From: Lethocerus indicus
Taxonomy: Eukaryota > Arthropoda > Insecta > Hemiptera > Belostomatidae
Reading direction: 5' to 3'
DNA length: 64,000 nt
NCBI GenBank assembly: GCA_019843655.1
Contig: JACDQD010000004.1
Span: 3,658,001-3,722,000, forward strand
Shown here: piece by piece, positions 24,081 to 34,760 of the stretch
How positions within the stretch are numbered: position 1 is the first letter of the stretch
How the letters are laid out: every line of letters starts with the position of its first letter
Made by a program: the position numbers and the translations under genes
Notes under the pieces: model-generated
Databases searched by the model: none
Told to the model about the DNA's origin: nothing
What the model saw: the letters and a program-made list of their open reading frames with translations, nothing else

Positions 24081-25290
24081 AAGTTCGAAAGTTGTACCAT
24101 AATTTGCGTCCGCCGGGACTGAGAGAGGAGAGGCAGAAATTCCCCGCTTTGAGATAACACCTGGCCGGCCGTCTTGGCCAAATTGAGGGCCGTATAACAG
24201 CTGTTGGACGTGGGGGAGCCAACTTTTTGGTTAATGAACCGTAGGGAAGCGCGGTTGATCGACTCAAACTGCTAACAATGTTTGCTCGGGTCCGGTGATT
24301 ATCCGCCCTCCCTCCCCACATTGCCCCGCCCTCCCAATATCTAGCTGGAATGTAAACGCCCGTACCCAATTAAATTTCTCTCTGTACAATGGAATCCCTT
24401 TCTTAGAATAGCCAGAGTGATACAAATAAAGTTTAACGAGCACATTTTTCACGATGACATAATATTTAATTTTATTTAATGAACGCGTAAAAGCCACAGC
24501 GGCACCATACAAACGAAGGTAAAAAAATGGTTAAACGCCGTTTAATATTTTACAAATTCTGGACAGGTTTTTCTAGTATTCTCATTTCGTATACTCTTTC
24601 TCGCTGGGATATTAAATATTGTTGGACAAGTACCAAATTAAAAAAACAGTTGAAAATATTTATTTTATTTACACTATGCGATTTATCCTTAATTATATTC
24701 GGCCCCATCCTTTCTGCCTATTCCATATTACAATTATGTTTACATGATTGGTTTCCTGAAAATTTTTGTATTAATTCAGCTCGTATATCGGGATTAATTG
24801 TATTTATTTATGTATTAATTTGTGTTATGTTGTATTACGGCACAAATCAGCGTGATCCACACCGATATCTGTATATTTAAAATGACCTATAAAAGACAAA
24901 ATGGGAGACATTTAAAGCCTTTTTTGTTGTTTGTTGCATTGGTATTTTAAATAAATACTGAATCTCCAAACTAGAACTTCAAATATGTATAGTCATAGAA
25001 GGCATAATGTAATCACCACTCCAGCGTACAATGTTGCGCAGTTAAACCAACAGCTAAACCAGACACCAGTCCAGTGACTGTAAACACTGTAGTCCATATT
25101 CATGCTACTATGACTACCGCAATTACACTAGTTCGTCCCTTAATTCATACGGCCATAATTTTAATACGCATATTAACAGGAGTCAAATATAACATTTTTA
25201 TTTGTATTTTTCTTCTTTTGCCATGTTTTAATAGAATGGTCGTAGCAAAACTGTGCATAAGCTGTGTATTAGAACAGAATTTAGTTAGTA
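24081..25290. other. Mixed noncoding stretch with one weak AT-rich frame
   Basis: 24081-24400 is GC-richer with overlapping minus-strand frames of up to 100 codons, none recognised. An ATG frame at 24527-24880 is listed separately. The remainder is AT-rich and featureless. Confidence 0.6.
24527..24880 (+). other. Unrecognised 117-codon ATG frame with hydrophobic segments
   Basis: The frame starts at ATG in an A-rich context (AAAAAAATGG). It encodes two hydrophobic stretches, around residues 45-70 and 88-106, that could span a membrane. It is the longest ATG frame that lies in AT-rich sequence, where stops are frequent, and its codons mostly end in A or T. I do not recognise a family. A few such frames are still expected by chance in 64 kb read in six frames, so a real exon or gene fragment is possible but unproven. 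Confidence 0.12.
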
Positions 25291-25970
25291 GTTAGGGTTT
25301 AGTATCGCGAGCGCCCTTGCACTGACATTTTATTTCCCCTACCAACACACTTTGGATGTATTCGGTTCGGGATTTGGAACGTTATCAATTGAGAAAGAAT
25401 ACAATTTCAGTCCGTCTCGTGGAGTATAAAAAGATTTTCGAGAGAAGCATAAAACGAATAGCGAGTGTAAAGCCTGCTGGCAGAATGTGAGTCAATCTGC
25501 AAGAACAATACAATGCCTCGGTCGGAAAGTAGGTTGCACATATCCGCGGCCCGTTAATGCATTTTTTATCAGCACTCCGTTCCGACGTGTTGCCGACAGA
25601 GGGGATCGCGAAGATCGAGGAGGAGACGGAGGAAGCGGAGGCGGCGCCAGCCATTTCCGGGCCGAGCGTCCCGAGATCTACCTTTTCAAAACAGGAAATC
25701 ACTTCGTTTCAACGGTTCGAAACGGGGAGCCAGCGTTGACGAGGCTTCTTCTCCCTTTCCGCCCTATCAAACACATTTTCTTCAGACACGTGTTCTCCTT
25801 TTTACCGCTGCCGATTACATTGGGACTTTTATTTGTCTGCCCCAAGAGACGGATCAGCCGGAGTACTATTCTGTCGACACGATTCGCGGACGAAATTCGG
25901 CGGAGTTTGTTTAAACAACTAAAACGTACACGTTTCACGATTTTAATCATGCACGATTGTCATTGAGATT
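25291..25970. other. GC-richer block open in several frames
   Basis: This block holds the longest open frame of the window (25487-25966, + strand, 159 codons counted from a GTG). It has no ATG near its start, and frames on the opposite strand (25385-25702 and 25699-25950) are open too. A purine-rich imperfect repeat of GGAGGN units lies at 25617-25650. Simultaneous openness points to low stop density from composition rather than a gene. Confidence 0.5.
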
Positions 25971-28080
25971 TCCTAAAGCATTCAGCGAGCGGAGAATGTT
26001 GAATCCACTCCATTTCAATTATAAATTCCACCTGTACTGGTAGGTCTACTGAATATCCTTCTATAGACGTGTGTTCTGGGCCAGCCTAGGACTAATCAAC
26101 CACGATCGAATGCATTTATGAAATCTTAAAACATATAAAAACACGTAAAAAGATTTTAAACAAATGGATAGTTATCATTAGGTTGTTGTTTTAGGTGGTC
26201 GGAGTTCAAATCTTTTTCAGCCGGTGTAGCGAGTGGTCCTTATTTACGATATGAACCGAATTAATAATTTCCCGATTAAACCGGTGTTTAGCATGCTGAA
26301 ACCCCGGGGGGGGGTCGTTAAGTCGATGAGTCGATATAAGTTGTTATTTATTGACTATTATGCGCGCAATTAAGGTCATGGAAAAAACTACTTTTTGTTC
26401 CGACATTCATTTGTCTGCAAATCTCATTAAGATTTCGTCCCTTCGATAAGTGCGATAAATTATTCAATAAAAAAGCGACGAATTAGGGCCAAGGCGAAAG
26501 GACCGAGGAGCGAATTTGCGGTCGGTTCTCTGTCCGCAATTTAAGAATTGACGTCAACACAAGATTGAAGAGAGAACGGTGCCGGGAAGGAGGGACCGGA
26601 GGAGGCAAACAGGAGCGGTCAAGGATCGGAACAAACAACGGCCAGTCCCAGAACAACGTCGGAATTGGTTTCACCGAAACGGGTTTGTCTGGATTTAAAA
26701 GGAGTAACCAGTCTAAAAAACTGGTGGTCTACGGCCAACCACCTATCACTATTTTTATATTCAACCACATTTTTTATAAAACGGTTATCAGCATGCATAC
26801 GATGACATATATTTAATTATAATCTAGGTATATTTAATAAGTGACTGCTATTGCTATTTGTAGTTTGTATAATAGACAATCCAAATAATTATTTTTGGAT
26901 TTACGAGTCTCGCCGAAGCGACTTTGATATAACTTCAAATATTCGGATACGTCGGGTTTCACAGCACAGTTTCATTTTGATATCGTACATTATGCATTCA
27001 TAGAGGTGCGAGAGTGAAGATTTGTCGACAACTGGGTAGTGGGGTTTGGGGGGAGCACTCCGGGAGGAAATTCACGTCAGAGAGAAGGTGCTCGTTATGA
27101 TGAGCCTTGGTGGTGGGGTTGGGGGGGGGGGCGGCGATGTGGGAGAACTGGGGCTAATAACGAGTGGGCTCGCCGGCACTTGCGCGCTTGACACGTGCGA
27201 CACACCGTCCTACCCGGGGGCAATCAACTTGAAGAAGGGACCGCATCAACGGGACGCCCTCAGTTCAACTGGCAATTATCGCGGTTAGCATCGATTCATT
27301 TCGGCAAAGAGGCCCTACACCTCTGATATTTATCCAACAGTTTGTTCTCGATCGTATACCTGTGTAGCATCCGCCGTGTTCAACAAGATACACATTTTTG
27401 GGGGCGATAAGTCGCACTATTTCAGGTGTAAGAACAACATACCTGTTTTTTTTCTTACTGTATTTTCCTTTATTTTTATTCGCAACAAGTTTTCGTGTTC
27501 AACACTTTTTATTCACAAGTTGTCACTTATTGTTATGCCATTATTTTCTGTTAGATAGCATTAACGGAGCACGTCGTTTAACAAAATTGATTGTCCAGAT
27601 TTCTAGACATGAAACTCTAGCTTTGTTAAATCGAGTTTTATTCGCACGCGTACCGGTGTATAAAAACAACATTGTACAGTTACTCAATTTCCATTATTGA
27701 ACGGTTTTTAAACACAAATCCTTGTTTAATAATATGTAATACAAATTTCTATCCAAAATCAGAAAACGCCACTACTTAAGTCAATCAGTCTTAAGTCAGA
27801 CTGTGTACTTAGTCTGCGACCCACTGTGTACCTATACATATTCGGAAGTGTAAAGGAAATTTGTAAAAGAAGTCTTTACCGCTCAGGAATTGTTAAATTT
27901 GAAACGAAGAGAAATATAAAAGGAAAAATGGACGAGGAAACGACGTTGAGAAGGGGGAGAACGAAACCCGCTTTGTCTCAAAGAATAATTGTGCCGCTTA
28001 ATGCCAGTCAGAATACTTCTAGACTGCATTTTATAAGGGAGTGAGGATTTTCTTTGAAGACCCTCTCGAAAATATTTTGC
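25971..28080. other. Noncoding stretch with poly-G tracts
   Basis: Mixed composition. A G9 run lies at 26306-26314, just after an imperfect palindrome centred on AGCATGCT near 26290. A long G-rich segment is at 27109-27131. CTTAAGTCA occurs twice, at 27775-27783 and 27790-27798. No gene is recognisable. Confidence 0.65.
27109..27131 (+). repeat. G-rich tract with G11 run
   Basis: GG, GG and GGGG blocks precede an uninterrupted run of eleven G residues at 27121-27131. The sequence could fold as a G-quadruplex using parts of the long run. Confidence 0.7.
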
Positions 28081-31010
28081 GAATTTTCGTGCTTGAAAAG
28101 AAGTGGCTCCATTTTTGAGCCCTCTCCCCCTTCGTTGTCGGCCGGAGGAAAAAATTCTTGTAATAATCCACGGAGTAGCTTTCAAACACATAATTGGTGA
28201 GCCCGCACTACCAATGAAAACCGTTATGGGCGGTATACAACTCACGATGAAGACAAATCATATTTCGGAAATTACATCGGGGAGAGTCACGTTAATGGGA
28301 AGAACTATTTTAATTACAAACCGACCTGGTGATTTTGTAGACGGGAGAAACTTGTTTAATATCTTAACTCGGAGATAACCCGAATTCGATATCGTGTATA
28401 CATTTTAATAAACTGCCATAAAATACACGATCCCCTCTATCAGAACTTTTTTATAATTTCTTTTTACATTTTTTAAAACAAGAGAGCAAAACGTACATTG
28501 TTTAAAATCAACAAAAATTATTGCTTAAAAATATCGAATTAAACTACAATAATTAGGATACGAGTACAACAATTTTTTGCTCACATATTTCGGATTACGA
28601 ATGGCCCATTATTATATGAAATGCTATTAAGATACCTGGATAGTGACCCACGAGGGTTTAGATTACCATCATTCTTACGATCTGCCCCCACTCGCTGATT
28701 TCATCGGCCGGTACGATTCGGCTTCCCGCCATCGCCAGTAGTTGAGATAGTTAAGCATGCAGTTTGTCGGTGGGACCTGCACTATCAACTGGGCCACAGC
28801 AACAACGTGTCCAGCGAGTGGAGACACAAGATCGTAAGAGTGATGAGATCACCTTTCGACCGACACACACCGATCGCGTCCGGTTATATATCAGAACAAC
28901 GACGACCGCTCTCAATTATTCCGGATTGAAATTGCACAGTCGCAGGGGTACGTTTACTTGCCGATTTTCATCGCTTCTCATGACGGGACGCAGTAAATTT
29001 TAAAGAAACGGGTCTCCGGGCGGGGACCGGGTACGACTGACCTTGTCAGCTGTTTTTTTAACTCGACGCAGCGTCAAGCTTCTCATAACAGCCCCTCCAC
29101 CACACCGCCTCACGTTAATCCCATTAAGAGGAAGTCCGAGAAGGAAGGAATATTTAGCCAGTTATATATCTATCCGAGTCGTTAGAAGTAAATCGATTCA
29201 CGTTTAATGAAAAAAAATATTTTTAATTATTTGTTTTAGACACTTTCCTTACAATGGTTCCATTACGTTTATAATATACGTAAATTTACCATTGTTAGGA
29301 TAATTTGTTTTCTTCCAAATTTTCACGTATTTTTCCGGATTATCCTGTGTGGGTGAAAAAATAAATTTCCTACATTTTACAGTGCTTATTATTACATAAA
29401 AGAATTATCGGACATATATCGGTATAAATAGTAACGAAAAATTAGACCAGTCGACCGAATGTCGGTAGAATTAACTCGACGTTCCCGTTATAAGATCTGG
29501 AACAATCCGAAACAAATTTGAAATTTCCTGTTTCATCCTACATATTCGGATAGGACACGTCGCGGTGAATGGGCGTCATCTCGTCACCTCACTTGAAACT
29601 GCATCGCTTCATGCCGGTTGCAGTGTAAAATGGGATTATTTCTCACGAGCCAGCCTCTTCCCTCTGAGGCATTTGTAACCGCCGACACACGTCTAACCGA
29701 ATGGGCTGAGGTCGAGCCAGATGAACAGAGAGAGGGAGAGAGGGAGGACGATGAGGGCCTGGTGATGTGTTCGGGTCTGTGAGGCCGGGGGGGGGGGGCG
29801 TGACCCGACGAATATTTCCGCCCTCCCGGGTGACCCATCATCTCCTCCCCCTCTCTAACCCCGGCCCTCTCGGGAAATCTTAACCCCGCCCGACTACAGT
29901 TTACCGATTTGGATTAGAAATTATTCCCCCGGGCATCCCGGAACGTCTTTCGGTTGAATATGTTTCGGTCAAATGTCTATTAGTGACATCATTTCGCGAA
30001 ATTTCAGTCAGTGGATTCTCCGGGGCGTTCTATAAATTTAATACTTGTTTCAAGCTACGCTTATTCAAGGATTGTGAATCCTTTCACTAGCCCCGTTGTG
30101 GCTTCTCGCCATTGTCGGTGAGATTCCGACACATTATACTAAAAGAAACGGAAGGAAATTGAAAATCGTACCAGCTGCGTAGAACCCTCGTGATAATTAT
30201 TTTGTGCGATGGTTATTTACCTGTAACGTTTCAGTTTGCTCATCACGCAAGTAAATATTCTGCGGGGAGTAAGTAAATATAGTAGTAAGTAAATATATAG
30301 GGGATCTCCTGTTAACCTAACCCTTCAATCGGACCGTGATGATGGAAACTGTCATCGTGTTCTGAAAGGTCGGAAGCAGGCCACACCTGGGAGAGCCCGA
30401 GTGCGGAAGGGAGTAAACCTTTTAGCCGGAACTCGCTTAAGTGGGCTTCAAAAACAGGAAGATTCCGGGACAGGAGTTTAACACCTGCTGGACGAAGTTC
30501 CGAGATTAAGCAATCTCAACGGAAATTGGATAGTGGTAATGTCAGGTATTTTGACCGTACAATCCTGTAGTTATATAAACACAAACGCTCGGATTTGATT
30601 CGGTCCACGTTCGGGCGACATAAGTAAGGGGTAGTATTGCCGTCTTTAAACAGTGAAACGGACTATGGGACGTCTTATTTACTGTGTGGGGTCGGGTGCG
30701 ACACGTAGCCACGGAGCCTAATGAAATGGGGCCCGGGGGCGGGTTCGCGGTTTGTTCTACTTGTTTGAACTCTGTCTACTGACTAATCAGACCCTTCCTT
30801 TTATACCAGTGTTATGTCCACCCCCGGCTCTCTTCATTAGCTCAGGGATCTGTCCCTCCTGGTGGGGGGGGGCGCTTCTAAGTCCTATAGCTCGGATAAA
30901 ATTCCACCGATAACCCACGATAGTCTCCCCTCCTCAATATTACAGTCACATCACATACGAGGTTGTCCGATACCGGGACAAATTTCAATGAAATTAGCGA
31001 CCGGTTTCCG
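28081..31010. other. Broad GC-richer noncoding region
   Basis: Apart from AT-rich parts at 28380-28660 and 29150-29560, this is the longest GC-richer interval of the window. It contains G12 at 29787-29798 and G9 at 30864-30872. Frames of 80-90 codons occur at 28103-28378 and 29584-29841 (minus) without recognisable domains. AAGTAAATAT occurs three times between about 30250 and 30296. Confidence 0.6.
30250..30296 (+). repeat. AAGTAAATAT, three copies
   Basis: The 10-mer occurs three times within 50 bp. The last two copies sit in a 13-bp repeat, AGTAAGTAAATAT, separated by AGT. It is probably a local duplication. Confidence 0.8.
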
Positions 31011-31163
31011 TTCTAAAATGGGAGAGATCTGAGGCCTGAATACTGATTCTATTTTCCGTGTAACGTAATTCTGGAATTGTATTATGAGAGTAGGAACGTA
31101 TACGAACAAACGACTCAAAGTTTTTCAGTTACACCTATAACATTATAGCTATAACTATTATAC

Positions 31164-31201
31164 CATATGACAGATGTCAATATCATATGATTTATGTCAA
31201 T
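31164..31201 (+). repeat. 18-bp imperfect direct repeat at 20-bp period
   Basis: CATATGACAGATGTCAAT (31164-31181) and CATATGATTTATGTCAAT (31184-31201) match at 15 of 18 positions. The first copy includes TGACAG, the core bound by TALE homeodomain proteins, and TGACA/TGTCA are inverted around GA. The 20-bp period is about two helical turns. Confidence 0.75.
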
Positions 31202-33535
31202 TACCGGAACACTTATTAAATAATTATTTCAATTGGAAGTTATAGGAAGTTAGGCACTAGATGTGAGAAATTTAAGATGGTGGCGGAAACATGGAACCAT
31301 TCGTCCATTCCATTCGTGATGGAAACAATTGGAAACATGGTCCAGTAATTGAAGAAAATAACGGTCAACATTAGGAACGGTAATCCTGAACATGACTGTA
31401 AGAATTAATTTCGAAGAGAGAGATAGAGGGATCTAAACTCCACGAGAGATTAAATTCGTACGATTAAAATTTGCGCACTTGTAAAATATTGAGGTTGAAA
31501 TTAGTGCCGGGCGAAGGGGGGTCCCGGGTTTATACCTGATTAGAATAACGGCGGAGATAGAGAGGTTGTTCAGTATTCAGGGGAGTCTGTCCGCCGCTCT
31601 CTTAACTCTTATCTTACCGCGGACTCAAATTGAAACCAGTCGGACGGCGTCCTGCCTATAGCCTGCCGCACCCTCTCGCCCCAAAACCCAATTCTCCTCC
31701 CGAGGAGACCACGCTTATCCGACCTGTGAACCCACACTCTTGTACCAAGTTCCCTAAATTATAAAGCTTGTAACCTATGGTATACGTACTATTTGTAGTA
31801 TTAATGACAAACAGGGAGTGAGTAAATTGAGTGAGTATAATACCGTGGTGAGTTTAAGCCTCTATATGGCTTTATCCTCTATATGGTACCAGATGGTATG
31901 TACAAACTTAAGGGAATAAAAAGGCTTATATATCTGTAAACTTTACATAGATTAGTACACAGCGGTAGGCCATCGAATTTTTTTCTTAATTGCATATTGG
32001 AAATCACCTAATTATTATCAGGTCAATTACATTCAACTGTTGAATTTAATATTTTATAAGATAGAACTTCAAACATTATTATGGTTGAATTATTAAAATT
32101 AGCTATAATAGATTTTATCCTTTAAGTGCTAAACCATTAAAAGCATGGACAGTCACATAGGTGTAACTAATATTCCTCACTGGGTTTGACTTGCGATTGA
32201 CACGGTCATATCATCGTGTTATATTAAAGGGAGAGCAATACTATTAAGTAGAATGAAATATCAAAACATTAAATGCACGATTTGTCATGGAAAACTGAGC
32301 AACAGGTGTCCTATGAAGGGGAAAACCCTGCCCAATATTCGACGCCTCTTGTATGGATGAATACTACCAATATCATGGCAATTACCAGCGAATTAAATGA
32401 TTGACAATGACAACCTAAATGAAGTTAAAAGAATATAAATTATCCGTGGTCCTATATTAACTATTAAAATAACGCATCGATGAAATACAAATAATTAAAA
32501 TGAATATTTTTCTAATTCAAGTTCATTAATGTTTTATTAGGACATAGTAAATTGGGGATACTTACATAGAACCTCAATTAGAAATTGGTCGATAGTCTTT
32601 CATATCTAAAATAAATCGTATCATCTAAAATCAATTCTTACCAGTTAATAAGAACTTACGCACTGAATAATAAAATAAACCCAATCACTGTTTATCTGCT
32701 CGATACCTTTGAGTACGCTTATTCTAAAAATGAATTATTATAGCATATTATTAAATACCGGATACTTGAGTCCGGTGGAAATGTTTCGAACAAAAACTTG
32801 TCTCGCTCAGAATGTTTCGCATTGAAGATTTCAGCCTCATTTCAGAATTATGGCTCCTCAAGATTTTAATTTATTCGTCTACAGAAATTACGCCGGAAAT
32901 ACCCCCTTTCCAAGGATGCAATTATTATTTAATTTTTGCGTAATTGGCACTTACTCTGATAGCCTTAACCTCGATTACTCGAGGGCAAAGGTGATGGGAC
33001 CCTTGAACTGTGGTTAAAGTACGTCTCGGTTGCTCGACCTCCCAAGGACTACGGGACCTACCGACCTAATAACATTAACATTTGGAAACAATTGAAATAC
33101 AACGAAATGTTTCCACACACCCGACTATGGATAACCTGCACTCAGGATCACTAAATAAATACAAATAATATTTACGAGAGTTGGTCGATCGTATACAAGT
33201 GCATTATTTCTTATTAGGAACTCACAACAACTGCATTAAAAAACAAATCTTCAACAGACAGACACATATTCAAAGAATATGTTCATATGTATAATCTGGG
33301 ATGTACTATCCTGTTTAAATTATTAGTGCGACGTGAAGAAATGTTACTGTTCGTTAGCTGAAATGTTAATACAATTATAAATTATTGTTCTTAGTAATGG
33401 GATATATTAATAGGACTATCAGTAATACAGATGTGGTCGGATCTGTCAAATAAAATTCAGCCGAAAAAATGTTGCGCAGATAAGAATGGTACACGAGGGT
33501 AAATATAGATAACGTGGGGGAGTGTTGATAGGTTA

Positions 33536-33556
33536 TTATGGATTATGGATTATAGG
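33536..33556 (+). repeat. TTATGGA tandem repeat, three copies
   Basis: Two exact TTATGGA units are followed by TTATAGG with two substitutions. Confidence 0.85.
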
Positions 33557-33593
33557 AAAAGTAGATAATTAAAAGGGTGGGAATATTTACCAC

Positions 33594-33646
33594 ATCTATT
33601 TCACCTTTTACGGGATGAAAGGTCTCCCGTATCTATTTTACCTTTT
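33594..33646 (+). repeat. 16-bp direct repeat flanking a hairpin
   Basis: ATCTATTTCACCTTTT (33594-33609) recurs as ATCTATTTTACCTTTT (33631-33646), one mismatch in 16. Between and overlapping them, TACGGGA (33609-33615) is inverted as TCCCGTA (33625-33631) around a 9-nt loop, so a hairpin is bracketed by direct repeats. Confidence 0.8.
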
Positions 33647-34476
33647 TTATGTTTGGTTTCCCTGTTCTGTAATAATCGAAATAATTATTGTGGAATGCAA
33701 ATTACTTCAGCAAAAATGTTATATGACTGAAAAATATTAATTACGTAGATTGGAAAAAGTCGTTTAGAGTAACAGTTGAAAATAAAAATAATAGTAAACC
33801 ATTTTTTTTAATTACGCATCGGAAAGTTGAAAGAATTCAACAGAAAAGTTTCGTTGCCATAATTGAAGTTAATTAAGATAATTGCTGACAATAATTTGTA
33901 ATTACTTTTGGTGTATTCTTTTGATTACTCCGATAGCAAAATTTCAGTTGTAGCTTAGAAAATGTTTTTAGAGGCCTGAAAAAACTATTTATGCGACGAT
34001 GTTTGTCCATCGGAAAATATGCTGCTAATAAGCATGTTGTTTTCCGGTGGCGGGGTTGAAATAATAATAACTCTGCTATTACATAACATATTAACGTCCC
34101 ATAAATCAGATTTGGGAAGCGTGCGGCAGGCCACCATTTAACATAACAGGAGAGCATAAAAAAGCCTGTTGTACGCTTAACGTGTAGCGATTAACGTTGA
34201 TTAGAGAATTGTAGGGTTGTGAGCGCTCTGAGGGCTCTTTAAGGCTAGGTCAACTATCGACGCTCCAGGGAACCGATTAAATTTTCAAAACGGTGTTGGG
34301 TGTCTCCACCTGTAGCTAGCTGCAGTGGCAGTCCTCTCCGCCCATTTAAACAGACTGAAAGCTTTGAAACGAAAACCGGGGCTTTCAAAATAAAATAATC
34401 TGCAGCGTTGTTTAACCAGCGGCGATTTATTTTGAAATGTACTAATATCGTTCGTAATACCTGTTTTATGGTCTGT

Positions 34477-34487
34477 GGGGGGGGGGG
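34477..34487 (+). repeat. Poly-G tract, G11
   Basis: Eleven consecutive G residues at the 5' edge of the T/G-rich island. Confidence 0.95.
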
Positions 34488-34664
34488 TTTGGAATACCGT
34501 AGATTTCGTGTGTTTCTGTCTCCTCTCGCTACACTGTCTTTGTCACTTGTATTGTGGTGGCTGTCTGTTTGTCGTGTGTATATATGTCTTGTTATGGTGT
34601 TTTTGGGGGATGTTGTTTGTCTTATTTAGGTTGGGAGGGATTTTCTTAATCGGCTTGTCTTTTT

Positions 34665-34747
34665 CTGATTATCAGTCAAATTTATATTTGATCACACTAC
34701 TGGTCACAACTATTAGGTTGTGACTAGCGGCACCCTGAGTGTGGTGC
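34665..34747. other. Cluster of four consecutive hairpins
   Basis: In order: CTGAT/ATCAG around one T (34665-34675); TCAAAT/ATTTGA around TTAT (34676-34691); an 11-pair stem with one G-T pair, CTGGTCACAAC with GTTGTGACTAG around TATTAG (34700-34727); and GCACC/GGTGC around 8 nt (34730-34747). The third is the strongest. The first two are adjacent without a gap. Possible readings are the 3' end of a structured RNA or the end of a degraded mobile element, but neither is shown. Confidence 0.6.
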
Positions 34748-34760
34748 GGAAATGTACTCA

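Larger units (their letters stand above)
31011..34190. other. AT-rich noncoding stretch with several short direct repeats
   Basis: Predominantly AT-rich, with a GC-richer patch at 31500-31760. Direct repeats: an 18-bp pair at 31164-31201, CCTCTATATGG at 31859-31869 and 31876-31886, a 7-bp triplication at 33536-33556, and a 16-bp pair at 33594-33646. GGAAACATGG also occurs twice near 31290-31340. A 94-codon minus-strand frame at 33873-34157 is not recognised. Confidence 0.65.
34191..34760. other. T/G-rich strand-asymmetric island with hairpin cluster
   Basis: 34191-34400 is mildly GC-rich. From the G11 run at 34477-34487 to about 34660 the + strand is dominated by T and G, with only about 10% A in 34501-34620. 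Reading frames of 73 and 82 codons here are hydrophobic simply because of the TG composition. Directly downstream lie four consecutive hairpins, annotated separately. No transposon protein or terminal repeat is recognisable. Confidence 0.5.

Noticed and set aside
25487..25966. Longest open frame, 159 codons on the + strand
   Set aside because: It is counted from a GTG with no nearby ATG. Two minus-strand frames covering the same DNA are also open, and no domain is recognisable. Low stop density from GC-rich composition explains it.
34475..34723. Hydrophobic, Cys-rich membrane-like peptides in two frames
   Set aside because: The T/G-rich composition alone yields Phe, Leu, Val, Cys, Gly and Trp codons in every frame, so hydrophobicity is not evidence of a protein.
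34700..34730. Hairpin ending in CTAG as a Helitron 3' terminus
   Set aside because: In Helitrons the CTRR end lies some bases after the hairpin, whereas here CTAG is part of the stem. No Rep/helicase sequence or 5' TC terminus was found.
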